Assembly (NCBI GenBank): GCA_963847235.1
Contig: CAWJYU010000004.1
Location: 372,001 to 436,000, forward strand
Length of the DNA: 64,000 nucleotides
Source: JACDAN01 sp963847235
GTDB taxonomy: Bacteria; Actinomycetota; Thermoleophilia; Gaiellales; Gaiellaceae
Reading direction: 5' to 3'
Under the pieces are notes generated by a model. That model did not search any database. It had not been told where the DNA came from and saw only the letters and a program-made list of their open reading frames with translations. Within the stretch, counting starts at the first letter, position 1; each line of letters starts with the position of its first letter. A program made the position numbers and the translations under genes. Shown piece by piece: positions 32,248-38,983 of the stretch.

Positions 32248-34754
32248 AGGCCGTCGTCATGGCCGGCGGGGAGGGCACGCGCCTTCGCCCGCTCACCTCC
32301 AATCAGCCGAAGCCGATGGTGCCGATCGTCGGAAAGCCCTGCATGGAGCACATCGTGGAGCTCCTGAAGGCCCACGGGTTCGAGGAGATCATCGTCACGC
32401 TCGCCTTCATGCCGCAGTCGATCCGCAGCTACTTCGGGGACGGGGAGGGCCAGGGCGCGAACATCGAGTACTCGGTCGAGGAGTCGCCCCTCGGCACTGC
32501 AGGCTCCGTGCGACTTGCGAGCGGGCGCCTCGACGACACGTTTCTCGTCATCTCGGGAGATGCGCTTTGCGACTTCGACCTGGCCAAGCTCGTCGAGTTC
32601 CACAAGGAGAAGAGCTCCGCGGCGACGATCGCGCTGAAGTCCGTCGAGAACCCGCTCGAGTTCGGCATCGTCGTCACTGACAGCGATGGGCGCGTCGAGC
32701 GCTTCCTCGAGAAGCCTTCGTGGAGCCAGGTGTTCTCCGACACGATCAACACGGGCGTCTACGTGATCGAGCCGGAAGTGCTGAACCATGTCCCCACCGA
32801 CCGGCCGTACGACTTCTCCAAGGAGCTCTTCCCGTTGCTCCTGGAGATGGGCCGGCCCGTCTACGGCCATGTCGTCGAGGGCTACTGGCAGGACATCGGC
32901 AACCTCGACCAGTACCGCCAGGCGAACTTCGACGCTCTTGATGGGCGTGTTCGCCTGAACATCCCCGGCGTCCGGCTCCGCGGCAACGTCTGGCTCGGAG
33001 AAGGTGTCGAGATCGACGACATCGACCGGATCGAGGGCCCGGCGTACCTCGGCAACTACTGCCGGATCGGGTCGGACGCCACGGTCGGGCCCTACTCGGT
33101 GCTCTCCTCGAGCGTGACTCTGCGCGAGCGGACGCGGACAGTGGCGTCCGTCATCGACGCCGCGACCCACATCGGCCGCAGCGCGGTCATCGAGAACGCG
33201 ATCGTCGGCCGGAACTGCGACATCCGCTCGCACGTGCGCATCCACGAGGGCGTCGCGATCGGAGACGAGGTCACGATCGGCGCCGAGAGCGTGATCATGC
33301 CCGGCGTCCGGATCTTCCCCTTCAAGGAGGTGGAGTCGGGCTCGCAGGTCCATGAGAACCTCATCTTCGAGGCGCGCTCCACGCCGCAGCTGTTCGGCCA
33401 GGGCGCGGTCATGGGCCTGGTCAACGTCGATCTGACACCGGACACGGCGCTCAAGATCGCAGCTGCGTTGGGCACGGCGCTCAAGCGCGGCGCCCGTGTG
33501 GTGGCGAGCCGCGAGTCGGCGCCGGCCTGCCGGATGATCAAGCGCGCGATGATCTCCGGCATCAACTCGACCGGGGTCAACGCCGCCGACCTGCGAGTCC
33601 TCCCGGCGGCAGTCGCACGGCACCTCCTCAAGAGCCATGGCTACGACGCCGGGTTCCACGTCGGTCTCAGCAGCGCCGACGTGGAGGTGGTGAGGATCCA
33701 GTTCTTCGAGCATCCCGGCATCGAGGCGTCGAGCTCCTTCCAGAAGGAAATCGAGAAGCACTTCAGCCGGCACGAGCTCCGGCGTGTCGCCGCCGCAGAC
33801 GTGGGTGAGATCAGCTACCCGGCGAGGGCGCGCGAGGGCTACGCCGACGACCTCCTCGCCAATTTGGACCGCGAAGCGATCCGCAAGCGCGGCTTCCGGA
33901 TCGTCGTCGACTACGGCTACTCGGCCGCGTCCTTCGTCCTGCCGCTGCTGCTCGGGCCCCTGGGCGTCGAGGCGGTCGCCGCGCATGCGTTCACACCCGA
34001 CCTCCCGCCGGGGGAGACGGCGACGCTGCGAGGCCTCGTCGGCCAGACAAAACGTCTGGTAGGTGCGGTGGGTGCGGACCTCGGCGTCGTCTTCGACCGG
34101 GCCGCGGAGCGCCTCTACCTGATCGACGACCAGGCGCGGGAAATCCCTGTCGAGCAGGCGCTGCTGCTGTACCTTCGCCTGATCGGGAGCAACGGACGCG
34201 TCGGCAAGCTCGCGTTCCCGGTGACCGTCACCAGCCAGGTCGAGCGGCTCGTGGAGGGCAGCAGCCTGGAAGTGGTCCGAACTCCGGCCTCGCTCGCCGA
34301 GCTCACGAAGGCGGCGGCAGAGGACGGCGTCATCTTCGCCGGCGCCGTGGGGGGCGGTTACGTCTTCCCGGAGTTCCTGCCCGCGTACGACGCGACCGCC
34401 AGCCTCTGCAAGCTCCTCGAGCTCCTCGCCCCGGTCGACCGCAAGCTCTCGGAGCTCGTCGCCGAGCTGCCCGTCTCTCACGTCGTGCACAGGCAGGTGC
34501 CCTGCCCGTGGGCGCAGAAGGGACTGGTCATGCGGGTCCTGACCGAGCGGCTGAAAGATCGGGACGTCGACCTTCGCGACGGGATCAAGATCTTCGACGA
34601 GCGCGGCTGGGCGCAGGTGCTCCCCGACCCGGACGAGCCGCTCGTCCACGTCTACGCGGAGGGCGAGAGCGAGGAGGCGTCGGCGGAGCTGGAGCAGGAG
34701 TTGCGCACGCTCGTAGAAGATGTGCTTCAGAACGGCAGCGATACCGGCGCTTGA
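32244..34754 (+). CDS. sugar nucleotidyltransferase - hexapeptide - phosphomannomutase-like fusion
   Basis: 836 residues in three parts. Residues 1-230 are a nucleotidyltransferase (VVMAGGEGTRLRPLTSNQPK, ISGDALCDFD, EGYWQDIGNLDQYRQANF). Residues 245-375 are a left-handed beta-helix (IGRSAVIENAIVGRNCDIRS). Residues 380-836 resemble phosphomannomutase/phosphoglucomutase, but the phosphoserine loop (TASHNP in active enzymes) is not recognisable around GLSSADVEVVRIQF, and the metal loop DGDxDR reads FDRAAERLYLID. The mutase part is probably inactive or regulatory. The product may make GDP-mannose or another NDP-sugar. It is coupled to pgsA. Confidence 0.8.
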   Translation: MKAVVMAGGEGTRLRPLTSNQPKPMVPIVGKPCMEHIVELLKAHGFEEIIVTLAFMPQSIRSYFGDGEGQGANIEYSVEESPLGTAGSVRLASGRLDDTFLVISGDALCDFDLAKLVEFHKEKSSAATIALKSVENPLEFGIVVTDSDGRVERFLEKPSWSQVFSDTINTGVYVIEPEVLNHVPTDRPYDFSKELFPLLLEMGRPVYGHVVEGYWQDIGNLDQYRQANFDALDGRVRLNIPGVRLRGNVWLGEGVEIDDIDRIEGPAYLGNYCRIGSDATVGPYSVLSSSVTLRERTRTVASVIDAATHIGRSAVIENAIVGRNCDIRSHVRIHEGVAIGDEVTIGAESVIMPGVRIFPFKEVESGSQVHENLIFEARSTPQLFGQGAVMGLVNVDLTPDTALKIAAALGTALKRGARVVASRESAPACRMIKRAMISGINSTGVNAADLRVLPAAVARHLLKSHGYDAGFHVGLSSADVEVVRIQFFEHPGIEASSSFQKEIEKHFSRHELRRVAAADVGEISYPARAREGYADDLLANLDREAIRKRGFRIVVDYGYSAASFVLPLLLGPLGVEAVAAHAFTPDLPPGETATLRGLVGQTKRLVGAVGADLGVVFDRAAERLYLIDDQAREIPVEQALLLYLRLIGSNGRVGKLAFPVTVTSQVERLVEGSSLEVVRTPASLAELTKAAAEDGVIFAGAVGGGYVFPEFLPAYDATASLCKLLELLAPVDRKLSELVAELPVSHVVHRQVPCPWAQKGLVMRVLTERLKDRDVDLRDGIKIFDERGWAQVLPDPDEPLVHVYAEGESEEASAELEQELRTLVEDVLQNGSDTGA

Positions 34755-34775
34755 TCACAAACGCTCAAGTTGAGG

Positions 34776-34805
34776 TTGACCCTTAGCCGCTCGACTGATT
34801 AACTG
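34776..34805 (+). promoter_or_regulatory. sigma-70-type promoter TTGACC-N18-TAACTG
   Basis: -35 TTGACC (34776-34781) and -10 TAACTG (34800-34805) are separated by 18 bases, and a GAAAGG ribosome binding site lies just before the ATG at 34828. It would drive the rsiG-like, garA-like, merR and apt genes. Confidence 0.45.
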
Positions 34806-34827
34806 ACCCTCGACCGAAAGGCGCTGC

Positions 34828-35079
34828 ATGGAACCGTTGCCCGATCTCGCATCCCTCTCCGACAAAGAGCTGAAATCGTTCATCGACGATCTCCAGCGCG
34901 AGGAGCAAGAGGTTTCGTACCGGCGACGGCTCCTGCACGGGAAGATCGACATCCTCCGCGCCGAGCTCGTCTCGCGGCTGCAGCGGCAGGAAGGAGCGGG
35001 GCAGGGGCCGCTCAGCGAAGTCGACGTCGACAAGCTTGCTGCGATCCTGGCGGGCAAGGCCGCGCCGCCCGAAGCCTAG
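34828..35079 (+). CDS. single-motif RsiG-like anti-sigma factor (c-di-GMP binding family)
   Basis: 83 residues: LASLSDKELKSFIDDLQREE, then EQEVSYRRRLLHGKIDILRAE, a helical hairpin. RsiG of Streptomyces binds c-di-GMP through two E-x3-S-x2-R-x3-Q-x3-D motifs and holds sigma WhiG. Here one such motif is present as E-QEV-S-YR-R-RLL-H-GKI-D, with His at the Gln position. Shorter single-motif homologues that work as homodimers are known from Rubrobacter. No whiG-type sigma gene is in this window. The gene heads the unit with the FHA, MerR and apt genes. Confidence 0.75.
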   Translation: MEPLPDLASLSDKELKSFIDDLQREEQEVSYRRRLLHGKIDILRAELVSRLQRQEGAGQGPLSEVDVDKLAAILAGKAAPPEA

Positions 35080-35104
35080 TGCCGCATCACTGGAAGGAGC
35101 ACTA

Positions 35105-35566
35105 GTGCCGCACGTGTACTGCCCCGAGTGCGGGTTCCAGAACCCCGAGGCCGCGAACTTCTGCTCCAGATGCGGCGCGGCGCTCGTGCGCGACCAGTCC
35201 GGGGCGGACACGACCGTCGCGTTCACCCCTGAGGAGCTGGACGACCAGTCGCCGCTCGAGGATCTCGGAATGGAGGGGCCGGCGCTCGTGGTTCGCTCAG
35301 GCGGCGGCCGCGCCGGCGAGCATTTCGTCCCGAAAGGGGATCGCACGACGATCGGCCGCTCGCCCGACTGCGACATCTTCCTCGACGACGTCACGGTCTC
35401 CCGCAAGCACGCCGTACTGGTGCGGGGCGAGGGCTCGTTCACGATCGAGGATCAGGGAAGCCTCAACGGCACGTTCGTGAACAAGCGGCGCATCGATTCC
35501 TCACCGCTTGCCGACGGCGACGAGGTCCAGGTCGGCAAGTACCGGCTGACCTTCCTGGAGCAGTGA
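35105..35566 (+). CDS. GarA/OdhI-like FHA-domain protein with N-terminal zinc ribbon
   Basis: 153 residues. The N-terminus has a zinc ribbon (YCPECGFQNPEAANFCSRCG). A conserved kinase-site segment ADTTVAFTPEEL corresponds to the ETTSVF motif of mycobacterial GarA, which is phosphorylated by Ser/Thr kinases. The FHA domain follows: TTIGRSPDCDIFLDDVTVSR, then KHAVLV, GSLNGTFVNKRRI and ADGDEVQVGKYRLTFL. Phosphorylated GarA folds onto its own FHA domain and stops inhibiting 2-oxoglutarate enzymes. GTG 35105 follows GGAAGGAG. The zinc ribbon is an addition relative to GarA of mycobacteria. The stop overlaps merR by GTGA. Confidence 0.85.
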   Translation: MPHVYCPECGFQNPEAANFCSRCGAALVRDQSGADTTVAFTPEELDDQSPLEDLGMEGPALVVRSGGGRAGEHFVPKGDRTTIGRSPDCDIFLDDVTVSRKHAVLVRGEGSFTIEDQGSLNGTFVNKRRIDSSPLADGDEVQVGKYRLTFLEQ

Positions 35567-36243
35567 GCGCGACCGCTGTCAGCCAGGAGCGGCCGCTCAC
35601 CATCGGCGCGGTCTGCCGGCTCTTGCGCGAGGAGTTTCCCGACATCTCGATCTCGAAGATCCGCTACCTCGAGGAGCAGGGGCTGCTCGCTCCGCGGCGA
35701 ACCCCCGGCCGCTACCGGCTCTTCGGGGAGGACGACGTCGACCGCCTCAGGACGATCCTGCGTCTCCAGCGCGACGAGTTTCTCCCACTGCGCGTGATTC
35801 GCCAGGAGCTCGCGTCGACTGCGACGAGCCGCCGAAGGCGTACAGGCCCCGACGGCGCCGAGGTCGAGGAGGTCGAGCTCTCGGAGCTGTGCGAGCGCGC
35901 CGCCGTGACTCCGGCGCTGGCTCGCCAGCTCGAGGAGTACGGGCTGATCGAGGCTCGCATCGACGGCGGTGAACGGCTCTACCGGCAGAGCGAGGTCGAC
36001 ATCGCGGCGGCGTGCGGAAAGCTTGCGCAGTTCGGGATCGACGCGCGCCATCTCCGGTCGTTCCGGTCTGCATCCGACCGCGAGGTCGGGCTCCTGGCGG
36101 CGATCGTTGCTCCAGCGCTTCGCGCCAGGAACCCCGAACGACGCCAGAGCGGGCTGGACGATCTCCAGGTTCTCGCCGAAGTCGCCCAGGAGCTGTCCCA
36201 GCTCCTCTTCTGGCGGGCGCTGCGTAGGGTTGGCGCTTCGTGA
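35563..36243 (+). CDS. MerR-family regulator (FtsR/Rv1828-like)
   Basis: 226 residues: a winged MerR HTH (LTIGAVCRLLREEFPDISIS, KIRYLEEQGLLAPRRTPGRY, RLFGEDDVDRLRTIL) and a long C-terminal region with a second, weaker HTH-like segment (ALARQLEEYGLIEARIDGGE). There are no metal-binding cysteines. Its place directly after a GarA-like FHA gene matches the garA-Rv1828 pair of mycobacteria; the Corynebacterium homologue FtsR activates ftsZ. Coupled to both neighbours by 4-base overlaps. Confidence 0.85.
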   Translation: MSATAVSQERPLTIGAVCRLLREEFPDISISKIRYLEEQGLLAPRRTPGRYRLFGEDDVDRLRTILRLQRDEFLPLRVIRQELASTATSRRRRTGPDGAEVEEVELSELCERAAVTPALARQLEEYGLIEARIDGGERLYRQSEVDIAAACGKLAQFGIDARHLRSFRSASDREVGLLAAIVAPALRARNPERRQSGLDDLQVLAEVAQELSQLLFWRALRRVGAS

Positions 36244-36755
36244 TCGACCTCAAGACACGTGTCCGCGAGGTGCCGGACTGGCCGGAGCCCGGTGTCGGGT
36301 TCAAGGACGTGAGCCCGCTGCTGCGGGACCCGGAGGCGCTCGCGCAGACCGTCTCGTCGCTGGCCGACTGGACGCGCGAGCGGAACCCTGACGTCGTGCT
36401 GGGCGCGGAGGCGCGGGGGTTCATCCTCGGCGCCGCGATCGCCAAGGAGGTGCCCTGCGGCTTCGTCCCTGCACGGAGGCCCGGGAAGCTCCCGCCGGAG
36501 ACCGTGAGCGCCACGTACGCGCTCGAGTACGGCCAGAACGCCCTGGAAGTCAACGCCGACGCGATCGGCGACGGGGCGCGCGTGGTGATCCATGACGACG
36601 TGCTGGCCACAGGGGGCACCGTCGAGGCGATCGGTGGGCTGGTCGAGCAGCTGGGCGGGGAGGTCGTCGGCGTCAACTTCGTCATCGAGCTGACGTTCCT
36701 CGGCGGCCGAGAGCGGCTCTCGAAGTATCCGCTGCACTCGCTGATCTCGTACTGA
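36240..36755 (+). CDS. apt: adenine phosphoribosyltransferase
   Basis: Apt salvages adenine to AMP with PRPP. The 171-residue product has VPDWPEPGVGFKDVSPLLRD, LGAEARGFILGAAIA, the purine-loop ARRPGKLPPETVSATY and the PRPP motif VVIHDDVLATGGTVEA. The start GTG 36240 overlaps the merR stop. No relA/spoT gene, its frequent neighbour, is seen here. An inverted repeat GCGGGA/TCCCGC follows the stop without a T tract. Confidence 0.93.
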   Translation: MIDLKTRVREVPDWPEPGVGFKDVSPLLRDPEALAQTVSSLADWTRERNPDVVLGAEARGFILGAAIAKEVPCGFVPARRPGKLPPETVSATYALEYGQNALEVNADAIGDGARVVIHDDVLATGGTVEAIGGLVEQLGGEVVGVNFVIELTFLGGRERLSKYPLHSLISY

Positions 36756-36824
36756 GCGGGAAGTTTCGGCTCCCTCCCGCCAGGGATTGCTCGCCGGCGC
36801 GGCGCCGACGATAGAGAGAGTGCC

Positions 36825-37040
36825 GTGAATGTCCTACCGCCCGACGAGGGGAGAGCCGTCAGCCGTCTGCTCCGCCACTGCTCGGATCTGGCCCTGCCCG
36901 CTCAGGCGCAGCCGTGCGCCCAGGAGCGGCCGCGTGCCCAGGAGCGGCTCGAGGTCGCGCTCGGCGCCGAGCTGGCGCGCCGCCTAGTGGGCGCGCTGTC
37001 GGGCGATCACCGGTTGCCGGCCCGCGCCTTCCGCGACTGA
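36825..37040 (+). CDS. small hypothetical protein
   Basis: 71 residues from GTG 36825: NVLPPDEGRAVSRLLRHCSD and QERLEVALGAELARRLVGAL. It is helical and Arg/Ala-rich with two cysteines and has no recognised family. Codon use is strongly GC3 like real genes here. The 3' end overlaps the convergent small membrane protein gene by 34 bases. Confidence 0.5.
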   Translation: MNVLPPDEGRAVSRLLRHCSDLALPAQAQPCAQERPRAQERLEVALGAELARRLVGALSGDHRLPARAFRD

Positions 37041-37237
37041 GGCGGCTTCCGGACGTCGTCACCGCCGTAGAGGCGGACGACGAGGAAGATCACGCAGGCG
37101 GCGAGCAGGCTCATGATGAAGGCCGTGGCGCCTTCGACGCCGATCGCCAGCATCCCGAGCCAAAGGTAGAGACCGAGCCCGAAGGCCCACAGGAACGACG
37201 TGACGCCGCGGTCGATGCTCGGTTGGCGGAGATGCAT
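37007..37237 (-). CDS. small two-span membrane protein
   Basis: 76 residues with two hydrophobic segments (SFLWAFGLGLYLWLGMLAI and TAFIMSLLAACVIFLVV) and a basic tail (KPPQSRKARAGNR), so probably both ends cytoplasmic. ATG 37237. It is the first gene downstream of the two tandem minus-strand RNA genes, 50 bases after the terminator of the nearer copy, so read-through of that terminator could reach it. Confidence 0.65.
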   Translation of the reverse strand: MHLRQPSIDRGVTSFLWAFGLGLYLWLGMLAIGVEGATAFIMSLLAACVIFLVVRLYGGDDVRKPPQSRKARAGNR

Positions 37238-37287
37238 GCGCGGCGATTCTAGAGGCGGCGGCTGCGCGGGGAGTCGTTCCGGTCCAC

Positions 37288-37335
37288 AAAAAGGAACTGG
37301 CGCCTAGGAACCCGAGGGCACCTCTGCGCCAGTTC
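37288..37335 (-). terminator. Rho-independent terminator of RNA copy 1
   Basis: On the minus strand, GAACTGGCGC (37335-37326) pairs with GCGCCAGTTC (37303-37294), then CCTTTTT. The loop contains GAGG/CCTC. The copy-2 stem has different bases at three positions on each side, all still paired. Confidence 0.8.
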
Positions 37336-37442
37336 GTTCGCCGAGCCGGTCTCGCTTTCGTCCACCGATCCTGGTGACTTTGGCCTTCCGGCTACGGCCC
37401 TCAGGATCTGCTTCGTCCTACTCGCGTCCCGTGCTCGACGCA
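37288..37442 (-). ncRNA. structured small RNA, copy 1
   Basis: About 155 nt, start inferred from the promoter and end from the terminator. Predicted folds: CGUCGAGC near the 5' end with GCUCGGCG, GAUCCUG/CAGGAUC around a GGCC/GGCC hairpin, a GGU...ACC hairpin (GGUGGACGAAAGCGAGACC) and the terminator stem. It is the sister of 37575-37731. The frame that crosses it has no independent start or family. I do not recognise the RNA family. Confidence 0.65.
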
Positions 37443-37448
37443 AGGAGG

Positions 37449-37477
37449 ACAATAGGGCCGGTCGGGACGGGTTGCAA
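37449..37477 (-). promoter_or_regulatory. promoter of RNA copy 1, TTGCAA-N17-TATTGT
   Basis: -35 at 37477-37472 and -10 at 37454-37449 on the minus strand, spacer exactly 17. The inferred start is near 37442. The same layout occurs before copy 2. Confidence 0.65.
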
Positions 37478-37574
37478 GGGGTCAGAAGAACAACTTCCTC
37501 GCAATTTGCAGAGTTTTCTTTTCTCCACATTTCCACAGCCTGCGGGCCATCGTGCTCTACCGCCGGCCGGGTCC

Positions 37575-37624
37575 AAAAAAACGATCTGGCGCCTAGGAAC
37601 CCGGAGGCTCCTCTGCGCCAGATC
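37575..37624 (-). terminator. Rho-independent terminator of RNA copy 2
   Basis: GATCTGGCGC (37624-37615) pairs with GCGCCAGATC (37592-37583) on the minus strand, followed by GTTTTTTT. Loop with GAGG/CCTC. Confidence 0.85.
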
Positions 37625-37731
37625 ATTCGCCGAGCCGGTTTCGCTTTCGTCCACCGATCCTGGTGACTTTGGCCTTCCGGCTACGGCCCTCAGGATCTGC
37701 TTCGTCCTACTCGCGCTCCGTGCTCGACGCA
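37575..37731 (-). ncRNA. structured small RNA, copy 2
   Basis: About 157 nt, more than 85% identical to copy 1 over the central 100 nt (GATCCTGAGGGCCGTAGCCG onward is identical for dozens of bases). It keeps the 5'/3' closing stem, the internal GAUCCUG/CAGGAUC hairpin and the GGU...ACC hairpin, where the G/A difference lies in the loop. It has its own promoter and terminator, so it looks like an independent gene, not a fragment. Confidence 0.65.
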
Positions 37732-37737
37732 GGGGAG

Positions 37738-37766
37738 AGACTAGGGCCGAAGTGCTTGGCCTGCAA
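37738..37766 (-). promoter_or_regulatory. promoter of RNA copy 2, TTGCAG-N17-TAGTCT
   Basis: -35 at 37766-37761 and -10 at 37743-37738, spacer exactly 17 as in copy 1. Upstream lie TTTTCCACA (37810) and a perfect DnaA-box inverse TGTGGATAA (37842-37850). Confidence 0.65.
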
Positions 37767-38010
37767 GACCCCACACGGCGCAATTTCACGCTATTTGCAA
37801 ACGATTCAGTTTTCCACATTTCCACAGCATGATCACCATTCTGTGGATAACCCCGGGCGAGCCCCGGCAGACTGCATCGCGCTCGGTCGCCGGCCCGACG
37901 GGGGAGGCGGCAGCGCCCGCGGCTCCAGGTGCTCCAACTTGACATAACACCTGTTCTCGTGCGCTGCGGCTCGCGCGACTGACGGTGCGCGCCAGCGCAG
38001 CGCGGTGCCG

Positions 38011-38655
38011 TCAGCTACCGAGCCGGCACGTGCGTCTCCAGGTGACCGTGCGCTTGCCGCCACGGGAGTCGGAGACGTCGAGGAAGCCATTGACGCGTAC
38101 GAGCTTCGCTCCGCGGATCTTCGCGCGCGTGGACGCGCTGAACCGGATCGGGATCGTCGTACGTCGTCCGGCTACGAGACGATGCCGCGGTCCCGCGCCG
38201 TAGAGGAGCAGCCGCTTGTCCGCGACGACGAGCTCGACCTCGGAGCGGACTACGCAGGCCTTCGGGCAGGTGACACGCAGCCTGAAGGTGTTGCCGACGA
38301 TGTCGCCGAGCGTCTGGCGGAAGAGATCGGCGTCGTCGATCCTCGGTAGCGGCGCCAGCGGAACCTTGGGCCTGCCGGATGCGTCGTACTCCTCGGGGCA
38401 CGCGGCGCGCCGGTGCCGACGCCTCGTTCCTCGTCTTGTGCGGCTCCGGGAGCTTCGGAAGGGTCGTCGAGGACGACCTTCCCGCTCTTGCAGACGATCC
38501 TGTAGACGTAGCTAGGCGGATCATCCGGAAGCGGAATGTCATCCGGAGGCGGAGGCGTCCTGCGCCGAGACCGGTGACGCTAGTGCGGCGGCGAGCGCAG
38601 CGAGGACGACGAAAGCCGGCACGCCGAGGCGTGTCGAGTGACGAAGCAGATCCAA
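38011..38655 (-). pseudogene. secreted protein gene with two frameshifts
   Basis: The minus strand codes a signal peptide from TTG 38655 (DLLRHSTRLGVPAFVVLAAL, then AALASPVSAQDAS), preceded by AGGGGAG. Near 38545 the sequence continues one frame over as PPPPDDIPLPDDPPSYVYRI, then VCKSGKVVLDDP. Near 38400 it returns to the first frame as CPEEYDASGRPKVPLAPLPR, then IDDADLFRQTLGDIVGNTFR and ends TVTWRRTCRLGS with TGA at 38011-38013. The joined protein is about 214 residues, exported, with paired cysteines. No family recognised. One inserted and one missing base would explain it; error and decay cannot be told apart here. Confidence 0.6.
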
Positions 38656-38983
38656 GAGACTCCCCTATCCGCAGGTTGCAGTCAGGACTGTAGTGAGGCC
38701 TGCCGACGCCGTCGACCACCCGAACGGGCAGTTCTTCGGCCCAAAACCGGGAGGACATTCGGGCTCGCGCCGATCGTCGTCTCACATGCTGATTCGTCAG
38801 CTAGGTCGGCAACGCCTCCCCTGTCCGGGCCCCCGCGCCTACGCACCTCTCACCTTTTCTCGTGCGCCCGGCTTCCCAGGCGGCTCTTGCGGCATTCGGT
38901 ATAGACTCGCGCCGCCCACACGGGAATCGCCCGACCGGAATACGTTTTGCGTCGCCGGCAATTGGAGAGAGAGAACTAGCGGG
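38656..38983. promoter_or_regulatory. 328-bp divergent intergenic region
   Basis: It separates the minus-strand secreted protein from the sigma-70 gene. On the minus strand, TACAGT near 38690 lies 17 bases after a weak TCGACG. On the plus strand, TATAGACT near 38902 is the best -10 for the sigma gene and would give a leader of about 75 nt. I see no gene in it. Confidence 0.4.

Noticed and set aside
37418..37945. Long minus-strand open frame across the RNA pair, with repeated peptide segments
   Set aside because: The repeated peptides come from the duplicated DNA. The frame runs through a promoter and a terminator of the inferred RNA genes and shows no start signal or family.
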